NCBI GenBank assembly: GCA_030950365.1
Contig: JAUZRQ010000110.1
Span: 1-35,415 of the forward strand
Direction of reading: 5' to 3'
Length of the DNA stretch: 35,415 bases
From: Candidatus Zhuqueibacterota bacterium
GTDB lineage: Bacteria; Zhuqueibacterota; Zhuqueibacteria; Zhuqueibacterales; Geothermadaptataceae
Shown in pieces: positions 16,873 to 24,538 of the stretch (positions are counted from its first letter, which is position 1; the number at the start of each line of letters is the position of its first letter). The notes beneath the pieces were generated by a model. The model ran no database searches. It was given only the letters and a program-made list of their open reading frames with translations, and was not told where the DNA came from. A program made the translations under genes and the position numbers.

Positions 16873-17181
16873 ATGGCTGACTTTGTTGAAGTTGCAAAAA
16901 CGACGGACATTCCTGCCGGTAAAGCCAAAGTGGTTGAGGTCCAAGATAAGAAAATCGCCATCTTCCATGTGGATGGGCGGTTTTACGCTATCGACGATAC
17001 CTGTTCCCATGAAGACGCTTCATTAGCCGCGGGAACGGTAGAAGGGACCGAGGTAATGTGCCCCCTGCATGGTGCCCGATTTGACCTGCGAACCGGCAAA
17101 AACCTCAGCCTGCCAGCGGTGTTTCCGGTGCAATCGTATGAGTTGAAAATCGAAAACGATGCGATCTTTATCCTGGTTTAA
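16873..17181 (+). CDS. Rieske [2Fe-2S] ferredoxin-like protein
   Basis: A soluble 102-residue Rieske-type electron carrier. Cluster ligands are C44-x-H46 (DDTCSHEDASL) and C63-x2-H66 (VMCPLHGARFD), with the usual 16-residue spacing between pairs. It resembles the ferredoxin component of non-haem dioxygenases, but no dioxygenase is nearby. Similar small Rieske genes occur in other bacterial suf operons, where a role in supplying electrons for cluster assembly, or simply as a client, is suspected but unproven. Only three bases separate its stop from sufS. Confidence 0.9.
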   Translation: MADFVEVAKTTDIPAGKAKVVEVQDKKIAIFHVDGRFYAIDDTCSHEDASLAAGTVEGTEVMCPLHGARFDLRTGKNLSLPAVFPVQSYELKIENDAIFILV

Positions 17182-17184
17182 ATC

Positions 17185-18408
17185 ATGATTGATTTATCGC
17201 GGTACCGCAAAGATTTCCCGATTTTGAATCAAACGGTAAAGGGCCGGCCGCTAATCTATCTGGACAACGCGGCCACGGCCCAGAAGCCGCTACAGGTGAT
17301 CGGGACGGTGGATCAGTACTACCGCGAATACAATTCCAATGTGCACCGTGGCCTGCACACGCTGAGCGAACGCGCGACCCGGGCTTATGAAAAAGCCCGT
17401 GAAAAGGTCGCGCGTTTTATCCATGCCCCCCGCAGCGAGGAGGTTATTTTCACTCGCAACACCACCGAGTCTATCAATCTGGTAGCGTACACCTGGGCGC
17501 GCAAATTCCTGAAGGCAGGGGATGCCATTTTGCTCACCGAAATGGAGCATCATAGTAATCTTGTACCCTGGCATCTGCTGCGTGAAGAAAAAAGCATCGA
17601 GCTGCGGTTCATTCCAGTTACGCCTCGTGGTGAGCTGGACTTGCAGCACCTTAAACAACTATTGGATGGAGTTCGGCTGGTATCCGTGACGCACATGTCG
17701 AATGTGCTCGGTACCATCAATCCGGTGGAAGTCATTACCGAAGAGGCTCATGCCGCAGGTGCAAAAGTGCTCATTGATGGTGCGCAAGCGGTGCCCCATA
17801 TGCCGGTCAATGTGCAGGACATCGATTGTGATTTTTATGCCTTTTCCGGCCACAAGATGTGTGGGCCCACCGGCGTTGGCGTGCTGTGGGCCAGAGCTGA
17901 AATTCTGCGCGATATGCCGCCATTTCTGGGGGGGGGAGAGATGATCCACGAGGTGCACCTCAATCATTCCGATTACGCCGATATTCCCAATAAATTTGAG
18001 GCCGGAACGCCCAACATTGCTCAGGCTATCGGTCTGGGCGCCGCGGTCGATTACCTTTCAAGAGTGGGCATGGAAAACATCCTGCAACACGAGCAAGAAA
18101 TAGGCGCTTTAGCCATAGAAAAGTTGAAATCCATCAAAGGATTGCGTATCTTTGGGGAATCCGAAAAGCGCGGTGCCGCGATATCGTTCGAGATCGAGGG
18201 CGTGCATCCGCACGACATTGCCACCATTCTCGACGAACAGGGCATCGCCATCCGTGCGGGCCATCATTGCGCACAACCGCTGATGCGGAAATTCAATGTG
18301 CAATCGACGGCCCGGGCGAGTTTTTATTTTTATAATGTGCCGGAAGAAATCGATATTCTGGTGGATGCACTGAAAACCGCAAAGAGACTGTTCGGCTATG
18401 TCACTTGA
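17185..18408 (+). CDS. sufS: Cysteine desulfurase SufS
   Basis: PLP-dependent group II cysteine desulfurase, 407 residues, releasing sulfur from cysteine as a persulfide. The PLP lysine is K224 in FSGHKMCGPTG and the persulfide cysteine is C362 in RAGHHCAQPLM. MEHHSNLVPW and DGAQAVPH, which contact PLP, are also present. The short GHHCAQP loop is typical of SufS acting with SufU or SufE. An uninterrupted run of nine G's (17928-17936) encodes the LGGGE turn and is a potential slippage site. It overlaps sufU by 11 bases, implying coupled translation of the enzyme with its sulfur acceptor. Confidence 0.95.
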   Translation: MIDLSRYRKDFPILNQTVKGRPLIYLDNAATAQKPLQVIGTVDQYYREYNSNVHRGLHTLSERATRAYEKAREKVARFIHAPRSEEVIFTRNTTESINLVAYTWARKFLKAGDAILLTEMEHHSNLVPWHLLREEKSIELRFIPVTPRGELDLQHLKQLLDGVRLVSVTHMSNVLGTINPVEVITEEAHAAGAKVLIDGAQAVPHMPVNVQDIDCDFYAFSGHKMCGPTGVGVLWARAEILRDMPPFLGGGEMIHEVHLNHSDYADIPNKFEAGTPNIAQAIGLGAAVDYLSRVGMENILQHEQEIGALAIEKLKSIKGLRIFGESEKRGAAISFEIEGVHPHDIATILDEQGIAIRAGHHCAQPLMRKFNVQSTARASFYFYNVPEEIDILVDALKTAKRLFGYVT

Positions 18409-18829
18409 CGCACTGTATCAGGAAATCATACTGGAGCACTACAAAAACCCTCGCAATTTTGGCAAACTGGATGAATCGCGCGCCAAAGCTCATTATGAAA
18501 ACCCCTCTTGCGGCGATCAAATCGATCTGCAGATTGTCCTCAATGACGATATGGTGGTCGAAGATATCCGATTTCAAGGACGAGGCTGCGCCATCAGCCA
18601 GGCATCGGCTTCGCTAATGACCGAAGCCGTGAAAGGCAAGCCGCTCGATGAGGTGCAAAAAATCATCGAGAGCTTTACCAGCCTGATGACCGGCGAAGGC
18701 GAAATCACGGTTGAGCTAGGCGACCTGGAAGCGCTGGAGGGGGTGAAAAAGTTCCCGGTGCGGGTGAAATGCGCCATGCTGGGCTGGACGGCGCTGAAGA
18801 GCCTGCTGGAGCGTGAGACCAAATCCTGA
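18398..18829 (+). CDS. sufU: Sulfur-transfer/scaffold protein SufU
   Basis: IscU-fold protein of 143 residues. The three conserved cysteines and aspartate are C38 and D40 (NPSCGDQ), C64 (GRGCAIS) and C125 (RVKCAMLGW). The sequence has the insertion between the second and third cysteine that distinguishes SufU from IscU. In Bacillus, SufU uses zinc-bound cysteines to accept persulfide from SufS. No sufE is in the operon, which fits the SufS-SufU type. It is the last gene of the suf unit; no clear terminator was found in the 78 bases before the convergent minus-strand gene. Confidence 0.93.
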   Translation: MSLDALYQEIILEHYKNPRNFGKLDESRAKAHYENPSCGDQIDLQIVLNDDMVVEDIRFQGRGCAISQASASLMTEAVKGKPLDEVQKIIESFTSLMTGEGEITVELGDLEALEGVKKFPVRVKCAMLGWTALKSLLERETKS

Positions 18830-18907
18830 AACGTTTCCCCTACCTTAATTCGACTCATGGGCAGTACTGCAGCGTCCTGGCCAGTGAAATGTCGGAGTGT
18901 CTCCACA

Positions 18908-19864
18908 TTAAATCAACAATTGCCCCCTGTCCACTATCGTTCGTCCGTCAATGGTGATGGTAGCCATGGCCGTGACCAGGCTCAGGGTTGCGGATGCATG
19001 ACCGGCAGCAATGGCATCTGGATCTCCAAAAGTGATGGTGAACGCGCCTCGCACCTTGCGATCTTCGATTGCGGATTTTCCAAATGAAAAATTGTCATTA
19101 GTTCCAAGGCTGATTTCCATCACCTGTCTTGAGTTGGCTCCGTGATCCTTAAAGAATTTGCGGATGGCGTTGGCCGTGGCTGACTGACCGCGCACTTTGG
19201 CCAGCTTGCCCTCTTTAAGTGTAATCTCCACCGGCGTTGCATCGTGTTTTTGGCCGGAGATGAAGTCCACTCGCCATGTGCCGGTTAGTGCTCGGGCATT
19301 GGGTTGCAATCGTACTTCGCCGGATGGCAAAAACACCGTGTATTTGGATCGTTGTGTGCTGCGTATGTCCGGTATGCCACTACTGTGGGGCAATGGTAAG
19401 GTGAGAGTGGCGCCATTTACAGTCCTCAAAACCATTTTTTTGCCAATAGATACTAAATCTGCCAGCTTTTCGGTTTTTTCGATGGAGCGGGGACGGGCCG
19501 CCTGCAACCAACGCAGCAGGGTTTGCGGCCTTGCTGCATGCACACAAAGCACGCGATTGTGCTGCAAATGAGCCAACCAGCTCGGCAGGCTGGCCGGAAT
19601 GAAGTCGGGCAGGATCACCACGGCGCAAGAGGTCTTAGTAAAGGGGCCCTTCAACATGCTATCAAGTTCGCCATTGTGGATCGCGAATAGGGGGCTTTGC
19701 ATGAACACGATGCGGTTAGAAATGGTTTCAAATGCCTGGTAAAACAGCTCACCAATAGACCGACCAGCACCATCGCAGAGTACAATACACCAGTCTTCTT
19801 CGGATGGCGCCAAAAACGTGCGAATCGCTGCTTTGGCAACTTGCAGGTATTTAGGACTTCCCAT
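18908..19864 (-). CDS. M29-aminopeptidase-like protein, divergent
   Basis: A 318-residue protein resembling the aminopeptidase T/M29-related (leucyl aminopeptidase-like) family. The second half has the family's FLPSGEVRLQPNA, EISLGTNDNFSFG, AIEDRKVRGAFTITFGD and TITIDGRTIVDRGQLL landmarks. In active relatives a metal-binding HxD motif precedes the last segment; here the corresponding place reads LSLVTAM, so at least that motif is missing. The first 130 residues look like the usual Rossmann-like N-terminal region. It lies 15 bases after the M20 peptidase gene and is probably co-transcribed with it. Catalytic activity is doubtful; a binding or regulatory role is possible. No good ribosome binding site is seen, so translation may be coupled. 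Confidence 0.6.
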   Translation of the reverse strand: MGSPKYLQVAKAAIRTFLAPSEEDWCIVLCDGAGRSIGELFYQAFETISNRIVFMQSPLFAIHNGELDSMLKGPFTKTSCAVVILPDFIPASLPSWLAHLQHNRVLCVHAARPQTLLRWLQAARPRSIEKTEKLADLVSIGKKMVLRTVNGATLTLPLPHSSGIPDIRSTQRSKYTVFLPSGEVRLQPNARALTGTWRVDFISGQKHDATPVEITLKEGKLAKVRGQSATANAIRKFFKDHGANSRQVMEISLGTNDNFSFGKSAIEDRKVRGAFTITFGDPDAIAAGHASATLSLVTAMATITIDGRTIVDRGQLLI

Positions 19865-19879
19865 GGATTGTTCGTAGGT

Positions 19880-21121
19880 TTATGCTTTTTGTAAGGCCAT
19901 GTGGACAAACACCTTGCTGTCTTCCAGCATATTCGAAATCAGGCAATATTCATCCGGTTCGTGCGCTACATCTGCAATGGTGGCCCAGACGGCCGCCGGA
20001 AACCCGGAATGACGGAAATACGCAGCTACGGTGCCGCCGCCGATACCCATTGGGCGGCATTCCACGCCGCGGAGCTCCTGCATAGCCCGACGGATGGCCT
20101 GCACAACCGGCGCATCTGGCGGGGTGGGCGGTGCAGCTGCTTCTTCCTGTGGACTGCTGATCTGCACACTCACTCCATGTTTCGCTTCTATAGCGCTGGC
20201 CATATCGCGCACAAACTGCCATACCTCTGCCAGGTCGTACTGCGGCAGAATGCGGCAATCGAAGTAAAACACATCCTCGCCCGGAATGGTATTGATGTTG
20301 GGCACGTTGGCCTCTTTCTTGGTCGGCTCGAAGGTGGATATGGGCGGATCGAATACCCGGTCCTGCGCCACAAACCGCTGGTAAAGCTCATCCAGACGGA
20401 CGATCAATTCTGCACCGGCCTTGTGGGCGTTTCTGCCTTCCTGCGGCGTTGATCCATGCGTCTGCACACCCTTAACTTGGAACTTGAGCCACAGAATGCT
20501 TTTCTCGGCAATTTCGATCATGGTGCCGTCCGGCGTGCCGGCATCCGGAATGATGAAGTAATCGTCCGGCCGGAACAGTTCGCGGTGGTGATTTAGCAGG
20601 TATTGAACCCCGTACTGGCTGCCGGTTTCTTCGTCCGCTACGATCAGCAGCCCGATACTCAACTCCGGCTGGATCTGCAAATCCATAAATGCTTTGGCTG
20701 CATACAGGCTGGATACCAGGCCCTGCTGGTTATCTTCGGTGCCGCGGCCGATCAATCGGTCGCCTTCAACCCGCAATTCCCAGGGATCGCCGGTCCATTT
20801 GCTCAAATCCCCTGGCGGAACTACATCGAGATGGGACATGATCCATAGAGTGCGATCCGTGCGCCTACCGTTGAGCATGGCTACGATATTAGGGCGGTAG
20901 CTGGCAGAAACCCGCGTATCCGGTGCTTTGATCAGGTCAATGCGATCGAATCCCCAGTTACGGATATGCTCGAGTAGCCAGTCCGCCTTTTGCGCCTCGC
21001 CGTCGCCGTCATTTTCCGGAGCCAGCGCGGGGATCTGGCACAGCGCGCGCTGCATGTCAATCATGTCGTCACGATACTGATCGATCTGTTGGATGAGTTC
21101 CTGAGTGGGATGGGTCGCCAT
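19880..21121 (-). CDS. M20 family metallopeptidase (ArgE/DapE/dipeptidase type)
   Basis: Cytoplasmic di-zinc peptidase or deacylase of 413 residues. Metal and catalytic residues are visible in order: H and D in IMSHLDVVPPGD, D in GRGTEDNQQG, the catalytic pair in VADEETGSQYG, D in IIPDAGTPDG, and a late H in ADVAHEPDEYC. The dimerisation domain lies between (GVQTHGSTPQEGRNAHKAG). Relatives hydrolyse dipeptides or N-acyl amino acids; the exact substrate is not readable. The start is supported by AAAGGA seven bases before the ATG. Its setting beside an OPT peptide transporter and an M29-like protein favours a peptidase role over a biosynthetic DapE. Confidence 0.82.
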   Translation of the reverse strand: MATHPTQELIQQIDQYRDDMIDMQRALCQIPALAPENDGDGEAQKADWLLEHIRNWGFDRIDLIKAPDTRVSASYRPNIVAMLNGRRTDRTLWIMSHLDVVPPGDLSKWTGDPWELRVEGDRLIGRGTEDNQQGLVSSLYAAKAFMDLQIQPELSIGLLIVADEETGSQYGVQYLLNHHRELFRPDDYFIIPDAGTPDGTMIEIAEKSILWLKFQVKGVQTHGSTPQEGRNAHKAGAELIVRLDELYQRFVAQDRVFDPPISTFEPTKKEANVPNINTIPGEDVFYFDCRILPQYDLAEVWQFVRDMASAIEAKHGVSVQISSPQEEAAAPPTPPDAPVVQAIRRAMQELRGVECRPMGIGGGTVAAYFRHSGFPAAVWATIADVAHEPDEYCLISNMLEDSKVFVHMALQKA

Positions 21122-21537
21122 GATCGAGTCCTTTCATCGTTCACATGTTGCCGGTTCTCGGGTCGATTTCAGAAAATGGAGGTGATAAAATATGACCCTG
21201 TATCCGAAATCGGTCATCTCGGACCAAATTCAACCGCTATTATGCCGGTGACGGTCCGTCACTATCCAATTTGTCCTGTTTATTTTGTCAAACAAGCCTG
21301 AATCGATGCGATCGTACCGTTAGGATTATAGAAATTGAACGGGGCTTTGGCGGCCGCCCCAAGTCCATTTGGGTGCTGATTGGATGTGCGATTACAGCCA
21401 GATTGAAGCACGGTAGCGTTTCAACGCGATGCCTCACAGGATGGAGCTTCGGGAAGCGATGCCGCGATATCCGGGTAATCTTCAACAGGGCCTTATCAGC
21501 CCGATTGTATCACCCCCGGGTGCAAGTGACAACAGGA
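21122..21537. other. 416-base interval between the M20 gene and the PqqD-like gene
   Basis: No convincing gene on the minus strand. It holds the M20 ribosome binding site next to 21122. On the plus strand there is a 19-codon frame with an excellent ribosome binding site (listed separately), followed by the palindrome GTGACG-GTC-CGTCAC at 21248-21262. Near the PqqD end is the short palindromic CACCCCCGGGTG (about 21520), which may help end the OPT-pqqD transcript. Composition is mixed, and longer open frames read as shadows of neighbouring genes. Confidence 0.45.
21192..21251 (+). CDS. Possible 19-residue small ORF
   Basis: ATG at 21192 is preceded by GGAGGTGAT (21178-21186), an almost full anti-16S match, at a spacing of five. 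The frame MTLYPKSVISDQIQPLLCR ends with TGA at 21251, and the palindrome at 21248-21262 begins on that stop. No plus-strand gene follows for over 3 kb, so a leader-peptide role is not obvious. The match may be chance. I could not assign a function. Confidence 0.2.
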   Translation: MTLYPKSVISDQIQPLLCR

Positions 21538-21897
21538 TTATGGCAGATTTTTCCATTTGATGAACTTGTTCTGCTCGAGCTGCTTGAAAAACAGACCGAG
21601 TCGATCGTAAACCGGCTCGATTTCCTCGCCGAACTTTTGCTGCAGTTGCCGTCCGATCTGGTTGACGGTGGAATTGCCGTCACAGGCGAGCCACACCGCG
21701 CTACCGATATGATCGAGCTGGATGTAAATATACGGCTGCTGCAGATGCCTGGCAAGCCAGGCACCCACAGCATTTTTGCCGTATTTTGGCACAAGAATCT
21801 TCACCTTGCCTTCCTCGTTGGTGATCCATTCGTGCGTGCGTTCCGGAATCAGGTCCAGAAGATTGATTCGATGTTTTCTCCTTCGCAGTTGCAGCAT
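21538..21897 (-). CDS. PqqD-like protein (RRE fold) paired with the OPT transporter
   Basis: A 119-residue protein with the PqqD-like pattern: LLDLIPERTHEWI at the N-terminus, then VKILVPKYGKNAVGAWL, then the core YIQLDHIGSAVWLACDGN-S and TVNQIGRQLQQKFGEE, ending with FFKQLEQNKFIKWKN. In PqqD and related RiPP recognition elements this winged-helix fold binds a leader peptide. Here there is no radical-SAM or other RiPP maturase nearby. Its ATG lies 13 bases after the OPT stop, with a GGGGG ribosome binding site, so it is translated from the same message. A role in the transporter's regulation or in peptide handling is an inference. Confidence 0.75.
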   Translation of the reverse strand: MLQLRRRKHRINLLDLIPERTHEWITNEEGKVKILVPKYGKNAVGAWLARHLQQPYIYIQLDHIGSAVWLACDGNSTVNQIGRQLQQKFGEEIEPVYDRLGLFFKQLEQNKFIKWKNLP

Positions 21898-21910
21898 GGG
21901 TTACCCCCGG

Positions 21911-23884
21911 TTAGTCCACTCTGGTCGTTGGGATGCCGCCTTCTTTCATCTTTTTGAAGGGGAAGGTGACCAGCAGGTAAATGAGAATCGGGTAGATCAG
22001 CAATCCCAGCCAGAAATTATCGGCGATGTGCATCAAGCCGCCTTCACCGCCGGTCAGGTTCTGGCCCAGCACCACGAAGGCCAGAAGCACAGCCATAAGC
22101 GCCTCACCGGCAATGAATCCGGAAGAGAGCAGGGTACCAAGGTTTTCGGCCCGAGTTTGCTCTTCCGAGGAGGCATTGGCCTTTTCCATTTTACGCTGCA
22201 GCAGCCATTTGATAAGGCCACCGACAAAAATGGCAGCGGTGGATTCGAACGGCAAATACATGCCCACCGCGATGAGCATAGGCGAAGGCGCATTGATCAG
22301 AATCAACCCGATGGCAAAAAAGATGCCCACGATTACCAGTGGCCAGGCCATTTCGCCGCCGACGATGCCCTGGGCCATCAGCGCCATCAAACCAGCCTGA
22401 GGCGCTGGAAGCTCTGCGCTGCCGATATGGTACACTTTGTCCAGTGCAGACAGAGGCAGGGCCAGCACCAGCGCTGCAGCTATGACACCGATGATTTCGG
22501 CAATCTGCATGCGCCAGGGAGTGCCGCCCAGGATATGACCGACTTTCAGGTCCTGCATCATATCCCCTGCAATTCCGGCCGCGCAGCAAATCACGCCGGC
22601 AATGGCCAGCACGGCAGCCACACCCGCAATGCCGGTTACACCAAGCGCCACCATGAGCACCGCCGAAATGAGCAGCGTACTTAGCGTCAGGCCAGAAATC
22701 GGGTTATTGGAGCTACCAATCATGCCCACGAGATAGCCGGCCACGGCTGTGAACAAAAAGCCAAGGATCAGCATAACCACGGTCAGTAAAAGTGAGCCGG
22801 GAATCGAATGGGCGAAGTAGTTATACAAAAAGAACATCGGAATCGAGAGGATGGCAATGGCGATGAACACCTTTTTCAGGTTCAGGTCGATTTCCGTGCG
22901 GTCGGTTGAATTGCCGCCGCCTTTGAGGCTGAAATCTTTGAAAGCTTTCTGAATGCCGCCGATTAGCGAGTTACGGAGGCCGTACAGCGTGTAGAACGCG
23001 GCCACGATCATGGTGCCTACGGCCAACGGCCGGATTTGATTTTTCCATACAGACATGGATAGATCCACCATGCTCTGGCCGGCGGCGAGGTTTTGCGTTA
23101 AAGCCGGATTCAGGAAGATCGCCAGCGGTACCAGCAGCAGCCAGCCCAGCACCGCGCCGCTGAATAGCACGGCAGCCACCCGCGGCCCAACGATATAGCC
23201 GACGCCAATCAGCGCTGGAGAGGCAGCCGGTGTTTCCAACAGTAGCCCGCCGGCATAGGTAATTTTATTTTTCAAAATCTCGATGGTCGATTCGCCAAAA
23301 GCAAAAAATTTCTGCGAGCTGGCCTCGATCAGTTTGACGCCGTTGGAGTTTTTCAGCAGCTCCCACAGCCCGGCCAGCCCCATTGCTCCAAATACGTATT
23401 TGGCTCCGGATTCGCCGCCCTGGCCGGCCTTGACGATTTCAGCCGCGGCCACGCTCTCCGGAAAGGGCAGCTCCGCTTCCACCACCAGTGTACGCCGGAG
23501 TACGATGACGAACAGCACACCCAGGGTACCGCCCACCAGCATGATCAGCGTGCTGTCGAAATAATTCAATTCGTCCCACGCACCGGTGATAACGAAAGCC
23601 GGCAGCGTGAAGATGGCGCCTGCCACCAGCGCCTCCCCCACGGATGCGGTTGTTCTGGCGATGTTTTCTTCCAACACCGAGCCGCCCAGAGGCCGCAGCG
23701 CGGCAATCGCCACAACGGCTGCGGGAAAGGTCGCTGCTACGGTCAGACCGGCCTTCATCCCCAAATAGGCATTGGCCGCACCCAAAACCAGAGCCATTAA
23801 CACACCAATCACTACCGCTTTGATGGTTAGCTCGGGAAGTTCTTGTGATGCCGGCACAAATGGTTTAAACGGTTTTTGGTCCAT
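21911..23884 (-). CDS. OPT family oligopeptide transporter
   Basis: Inner-membrane transporter of 657 residues with about 14-16 hydrophobic segments. The N-terminus ELTIKAVVIGVLMALVLGAA is followed by NAYLGMKAGLTVAATFPAAV, a classic start of prokaryotic OPT proteins. Later segments include LPFPESVAAAEIVKAGQGG, MIGSSNNPISGLTLSTLLIS and GDMMQDLKVGHILGGTPW, also typical. Members import small peptides, and some import metal chelates, by proton symport. The ATG has a strong GGAGGGAGG site. With the PqqD-like protein and two peptidase-like genes downstream on the same strand, peptide uptake and breakdown is the likely theme. A weak candidate promoter lies far upstream (TTATAT 24124-24129, TTGCTT 24148-24153 on the minus strand). 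Confidence 0.92.
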   Translation of the reverse strand: MDQKPFKPFVPASQELPELTIKAVVIGVLMALVLGAANAYLGMKAGLTVAATFPAAVVAIAALRPLGGSVLEENIARTTASVGEALVAGAIFTLPAFVITGAWDELNYFDSTLIMLVGGTLGVLFVIVLRRTLVVEAELPFPESVAAAEIVKAGQGGESGAKYVFGAMGLAGLWELLKNSNGVKLIEASSQKFFAFGESTIEILKNKITYAGGLLLETPAASPALIGVGYIVGPRVAAVLFSGAVLGWLLLVPLAIFLNPALTQNLAAGQSMVDLSMSVWKNQIRPLAVGTMIVAAFYTLYGLRNSLIGGIQKAFKDFSLKGGGNSTDRTEIDLNLKKVFIAIAILSIPMFFLYNYFAHSIPGSLLLTVVMLILGFLFTAVAGYLVGMIGSSNNPISGLTLSTLLISAVLMVALGVTGIAGVAAVLAIAGVICCAAGIAGDMMQDLKVGHILGGTPWRMQIAEIIGVIAAALVLALPLSALDKVYHIGSAELPAPQAGLMALMAQGIVGGEMAWPLVIVGIFFAIGLILINAPSPMLIAVGMYLPFESTAAIFVGGLIKWLLQRKMEKANASSEEQTRAENLGTLLSSGFIAGEALMAVLLAFVVLGQNLTGGEGGLMHIADNFWLGLLIYPILIYLLVTFPFKKMKEGGIPTTRVD

Positions 23885-24316
23885 AAGTCCTCCCTCCGAA
23901 TGGTCACATGTGGTTTACCTAATTCAAGCCCTGAAAGCAGGATCGGCCCGGATAGCACACAACAAAAAAAGCAATAGGATGGGGGGGAAGAATAAGAAAC
24001 ATCGATTTATGATGCGCATGAATTTTTCCGGGCATATGCGGATGGGTGTTTGGTTGGGTAGTTTCAATGTGCAGCAGGAATGTCCATTTCCTGCCGAACC
24101 TGTTAAATCAAACAGAAATCAACATATAACAAAATTGAAAAAAAATCAAGCAAAAAAATCCCCTGAGCATTGCGGCCGGATGGGCGTCATACAAAGCGCA
24201 AACTATCGCGGCCATGCCGCGAACCATGCAGGATTCTCGCACCTGCTGCAACCATACAGAGCCCTTTCTGCGGGCACAGCCTACGAAAAACGAGCAGCGG
24301 TCGTCGGAGTTTTCTA

Positions 24317-24345
24317 TTGGATTTTGTTCTATTTTATTATATATT
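24317..24345 (+). promoter_or_regulatory. Candidate promoter of ecfT-truA
   Basis: TTGGAT (24317-24322) and TATATT (24340-24345) are 17 bases apart in an AT-rich patch. Predicted start near 24352 gives a structured leader of about 190 bases before the ecfT ATG. Confidence 0.45.
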
Positions 24346-24368
24346 TATTGCCTGATTACGTGAACCGG

Positions 24369-24478
24369 ATGCATGATCGCCTGGTTTCGGCCAGTGCCTT
24401 TGCGGGAAGGCGCGACGGTTTGTCTGAATGGTTGCCAATCCCGGAAGCCTGCTCACCAAAGCGCGGTATGCATGATCG
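24369..24478 (+). repeat. 11-base direct repeat bracketing a structured leader segment
   Basis: ATGCATGATCG occurs at 24369-24379 and again at 24468-24478, each preceded by CGG or CGGT. The 88 bases between hold two short hairpins and read differently from the flanking AT-rich DNA. It could be an RNA element or a piece of a dispersed genomic repeat; it cannot be decided from one copy. Confidence 0.45.
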
Positions 24479-24538
24479 TCTTCTGGAAAAATTGAAGTAA
24501 AGTTTCGCATTGTAGAAACGCGTGTATTGAATAGCTGA

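Larger units (their letters stand above)
23885..24538. other. 654-base intergenic region between divergent OPT and ecfT
   Basis: No gene I can support. The left part contains the OPT ribosome binding site, the palindrome CACATGTG (23905-23912) and A-rich DNA around 24120-24160. The middle has a perfect GC-rich hairpin TCGCGGC-CAT-GCCGCGA (24206-24222). To the right are a plus-strand candidate promoter (24317-24345), an 11-base direct repeat 99 bases apart (24369 and 24468), and small hairpins CTGG-TTTCGG-CCAG and GCCTT-TGCGGG-AAGGC between the repeats. Known riboswitch signatures (cobalamin, TPP, FMN) were looked for and not found. Confidence 0.5.

Noticed and set aside
21271-21957. A 228-codon plus-strand frame over the PqqD-like gene
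   Set aside because: It is the complement of the well-supported PqqD-like gene and lacks any domain.
23772-24500. A 242-codon open frame on the plus strand across the OPT start and the intergenic gap
   Set aside because: Its first part is antisense to OPT and the rest runs through promoter-like AT-rich DNA. It has no ribosome binding site and no recognisable domain.
24352-24538. Possible cobalamin riboswitch before ecfT
   Set aside because: A few short strings (GCGGGAAGG, CGGAAGCCTGC) resemble parts of it, but the conserved GCCACTG box and the expected arrangement are absent.
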